From an uncultured bacterium (GTDB lineage: Bacteria > Patescibacteriota > Minisyncoccia > Phycocordibacterales > CAIZLB01), in contig CAIPFZ010000070.1 in NCBI GenBank assembly GCA_903864515.1, positions 1-7,651 on the forward strand: a DNA stretch of 7,651 bases, in the 5' to 3' direction. A model generated the notes under the pieces. It searched no databases and was not told where the DNA came from. It saw only the letters and a list, made by a program, of their open reading frames with translations. Below are positions 5,749 through 7,651 of the stretch, piece after piece; positions within the stretch are counted from its first letter, which is position 1; each line of letters opens with the position of its first letter. The translations under genes were made by a program, and so were the position numbers.

Positions 5749-6729
5749 ATGAATAAAGAAGAATTATTACAAGAGTTGTCAGTGAAAGTAAAAACAGGAG
5801 AAATTAGCCAGCAAGAATTAATCGATAGGTTTGACATAAATCATCGAAACGAATCAAGTACAGAGCCTACACAAAAAAGCATAGTTTCAAATCTTTCTAC
5901 AACAAAGATGCTGTATGTATTAGGTGCATTGATTGTAGTTATTGGTATCATTATTTTCTTTTATCAAATCTGGGAAGACATTGGATCACCTATTAGAATT
6001 TTTACCACACTTGGTCTTGGATTTATTATTACAGCTCTCGGTTCAATCCTAATAAAAAGCAAACCGCAGGAGAGTATTGGACTCGTATTTCATTTCATGG
6101 GTGGAATGCTTATACCAGGAGGTGCTTTAGTCATGCTGTCGGAACTGAATATCGTACAAGACACAGCGTGGCCCATTGCAATAACATTTGGAGTAATATC
6201 GTTATTCTACATCCTGATTAATTATGTTCACAAAAATTTTGTCTTAACATTATTCACTATTGCAAATATGACTACATTTGCATACTTTACCGTTGCAGCA
6301 ATACTGGATGGTTCATACTATAGCAATGACACAATCTATCAATACTTCTTCATGATTATTGGTGTAAGTTATTTATTGCTTGCGCACACATTTCGTTCTG
6401 GCTGGAATACAAAAATTGTAGGCCTACTTTGTTTCTTTGGTTCCATAGCACTATTTGGTGCAGGTTTTATAAGAGTCATGGATTCAGAAACATGGCACAT
6501 ACTTTATTTTGTCTTAATATTCTGCGGATTCTACTTATCTATATTTATTAAAAGTCACGCGGTTTTGACAATGAGCACAATCTTTCTAATTTTTCACATG
6601 TCATACATAACCGGCGAATACTTTGCAGATTCAATAGGCTGGCCAGTTTCTTTGGTTGTTCTTGGTCTTGTGTTTATTGGATTAGGTTACATATCCATAA
6701 ATATAAGCAAGAAGTATATACATAATTAA
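5749..6729 (+). CDS. Polytopic membrane protein, DUF2157/DUF2339-like
   Basis: The 326-residue protein has a charged cytoplasmic N-terminal region. Residues 3-28 (EELLQELSVKVKTGEISQQELIDRF) look like the short helical 'G-x-I-S/T-x-x-x' motif found at the start of DUF2157 proteins and in SHOCT-type segments. A polar linker (30-50) follows, then about ten transmembrane helices at roughly 54-73, 83-103, 110-131, 140-159, 162-185, 197-214, 222-241, 249-267, 270-291 and 298-317. The first helix block (LYVLGALIVVIGIIIFFYQIWEDIGSPIR) resembles the opening of DUF2157 membrane domains. The family call is by eye and tentative. The gene follows the exported protein gene by 18 bp and ends 16 bp before the intrinsic terminator, so the two form a complete operon. 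The start is an ATG after a run of A residues with no Shine-Dalgarno sequence. No catalytic motif is visible. Confidence 0.85.
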   Translation: MNKEELLQELSVKVKTGEISQQELIDRFDINHRNESSTEPTQKSIVSNLSTTKMLYVLGALIVVIGIIIFFYQIWEDIGSPIRIFTTLGLGFIITALGSILIKSKPQESIGLVFHFMGGMLIPGGALVMLSELNIVQDTAWPIAITFGVISLFYILINYVHKNFVLTLFTIANMTTFAYFTVAAILDGSYYSNDTIYQYFFMIIGVSYLLLAHTFRSGWNTKIVGLLCFFGSIALFGAGFIRVMDSETWHILYFVLIFCGFYLSIFIKSHAVLTMSTIFLIFHMSYITGEYFADSIGWPVSLVVLGLVFIGLGYISINISKKYIHN

Positions 6730-6745
6730 GAATACATCCACAACA

Positions 6746-6779
6746 AAAAAACGCCTCAAATAATATTGAAGCGTTTTTT
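6746..6779. terminator. Bidirectional intrinsic terminator
   Basis: A 14-bp stem with one C-A mismatch (6746-6759 with 6766-6779) encloses a 6-nt loop. It is bounded by seven A residues on the left and six T residues on the right, so each strand gives a hairpin followed by a U tract. It lies between the convergent ends of the polytopic membrane protein gene (6729, plus) and the helicase gene (6829, minus) and should stop transcription from both sides. Confidence 0.9.
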
Positions 6780-6828
6780 GTTTGTAGTATTACACTTAAA
6801 ACGTGTTGGCTGGCTAGAACACTTAAGC

Positions 6829-7651
6829 TTAGTCAACAAAAGTAAGTGCCTTCCCAGTCTTATCACTTCTACCTGTTCTTCCAATACGGTGAACATAGTC
6901 ATCGTGAGTTTCTGGAAGTTCATAGTTGATAACGTGAGATACGTTTGGAATATCAAGGCCTCTAGCCGCAACGTCTGTTGCAACAAGCATTTGAACTTCA
7001 CCGTCCTTAAATGCCTTTAGAGCACGTTGACGTTGAGTATGAACTTTATCGCCATGAATAGAAGCCGCTTTGAAGCCACGCTCTGAAAGCATTGTTGTAA
7101 GCTTCTCTACTCCGTGCTTTGTTCTTCCAAAGATTATAACCTTTTGGAATTCTGGATTAATTAGGAGATCATGAAGAATATCAATCTTTTGTCCACCTCT
7201 TACGTAGACAACATCTTGATCAACATTCTTTGCAGTATCTCTAGTCTTTACAGAAATACGAACAGGATTATTTAAGAAGTCATTAATGATTCTTTCAATA
7301 TCAGGTGAAAGTGTTGCTGAGAAGAATAGAGTTTGTCTATCCTTTGGCATAAGACTCATAACGTATTTCATATCGTTAATAAATCCCATGTCTAACATTC
7401 TGTCAGCCTCATCAAGCACAAGGTTTTTGAAATGTGAAAGATTTAATTTCTTTCTATCGATAAGATCCTTCAGACGTCCTGGAGTTCCAATAATAAAGTT
7501 ATTGAAATATTTTAATTCAGAAATTTGTCTTCCAATAGGAGCTCCTCCAACACAACAAACTGAATAGATTTTCATTCCCTTAATAAAGGATTGTAATTCT
7601 TGATCAATTTGAATTGCAAGCTCTCTTGTTGGTGCCATTATGATTGCTTGT
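6829..7651 (-). CDS. DEAD-box ATP-dependent RNA helicase, RhlE-like (N-terminus beyond window)
   Basis: The gene is partial. The reading frame is still open at the window edge (QAII before MAPTRELA), so the ATG at 7638 is internal. The visible 273 residues carry most helicase motifs in order: Ia (APTRELA), GG, Ib (GTPGRL), II (LDEADRMLDMGF; DEAD codons at 7402-7413), III (FFSATLS), IV (VIIFGRTK), V (ATDVAARGLDIPNV) and VI (HRIGRTGRSDKTG). The Q motif and Walker A motif I should lie just outside the window. These enzymes use ATP to unwind short RNA duplexes in mRNA decay, ribosome assembly and cold adaptation. The protein stops at GKALTFVD, 12 residues after the GRTGR of motif VI. It therefore lacks the basic C-terminal tail usual in RhlE proteins and the final helix of the RecA2 domain. 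No other frame past the stop restores helicase sequence. The intrinsic terminator lies about 50 bp downstream. Confidence 0.95.
   Translation of the reverse strand, partial: QAIIMAPTRELAIQIDQELQSFIKGMKIYSVCCVGGAPIGRQISELKYFNNFIIGTPGRLKDLIDRKKLNLSHFKNLVLDEADRMLDMGFINDMKYVMSLMPKDRQTLFFSATLSPDIERIINDFLNNPVRISVKTRDTAKNVDQDVVYVRGGQKIDILHDLLINPEFQKVIIFGRTKHGVEKLTTMLSERGFKAASIHGDKVHTQRQRALKAFKDGEVQMLVATDVAARGLDIPNVSHVINYELPETHDDYVHRIGRTGRSDKTGKALTFVD

Noticed and set aside
6756..7020. Two overlapping open frames of about 80 codons near the helicase 3' end
   Set aside because: They run across the terminator hairpin and the helicase motif V-VI coding region in other frames and show no protein-like features.
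1..7651. Alternative genetic code (TGA as glycine, as in SR1/Gracilibacteria)
   Set aside because: All well-supported genes read through without in-frame TGA and conserved glycines use GGN codons, so the standard code is sufficient.
1..7651. CRISPR arrays, tRNA/rRNA genes, insertion sequences, prophage or toxin-antitoxin modules
   Set aside because: I looked for regularly spaced repeats, cloverleaf sequences, transposase motifs and small paired genes and found none. The only tandem repeat outside genes is a 7-bp pair at 5014-5027.

Overview
The window is AT-rich bacterial DNA that reads best as part of a Candidate Phyla Radiation (Patescibacteria/Parcubacteria-like) genome. The reasons are compact gene packing, short single-pass and polytopic membrane proteins of unknown function, a stand-alone short-form malic enzyme, and almost no Shine-Dalgarno sequences in front of the start codons. 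Stops are TAA or TAG, no in-frame TGA is needed, and the standard code fits. This placement is inferred from style, because the window holds no phylogenetic marker beyond a partial helicase.

Layout, left to right. (1) 22-306, minus: a small single-pass protein with a charged C-terminal helix. (2) 307-607: about 300 bp with no confident gene. It holds a hairpin, a good minus-strand promoter-like pair and a doubtful plus-strand reading frame (325-630). (3) 608-1768, minus: a complete NAD(P)-dependent malic enzyme. Its extended -10 box lies so close to the ATG that the mRNA is probably leaderless or nearly so. (4) 1819-3036 and 3038-4921, minus: a two-gene operon read in the order DUF2339 giant membrane protein, then a secreted, C-terminally anchored protein with thrombospondin type-3 calcium-binding repeats. 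The two are separated by one base (TAA-T-ATG). (5) 4922-5106: a 185-bp divergent promoter region. (6) 5107-5730 and 5749-6729, plus: a second two-gene operon, made of a membrane-anchored exported protein of unknown function and a roughly 10-helix membrane protein that resembles the DUF2157/DUF2339 type. (7) 6746-6779: a bidirectional intrinsic terminator between convergent genes. (8) 6829-7651, minus: the C-terminal two-thirds of a DEAD-box RNA helicase that runs off the window edge.

The most interesting part is 1819-6729. Two divergently transcribed operons each pair one large polytopic membrane protein with one single-pass protein carrying a big extracytoplasmic domain. In the minus-strand operon the pairing resembles the DUF2339/DUF3999 neighbourhood known from other bacteria, with an added calcium-binding stalk. 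This suggests an uncharacterised cell-envelope assembly. The malic enzyme (malate to pyruvate plus CO2 with NAD(P)H) and the helicase (RNA remodelling) are ordinary housekeeping functions with no evident link to it.
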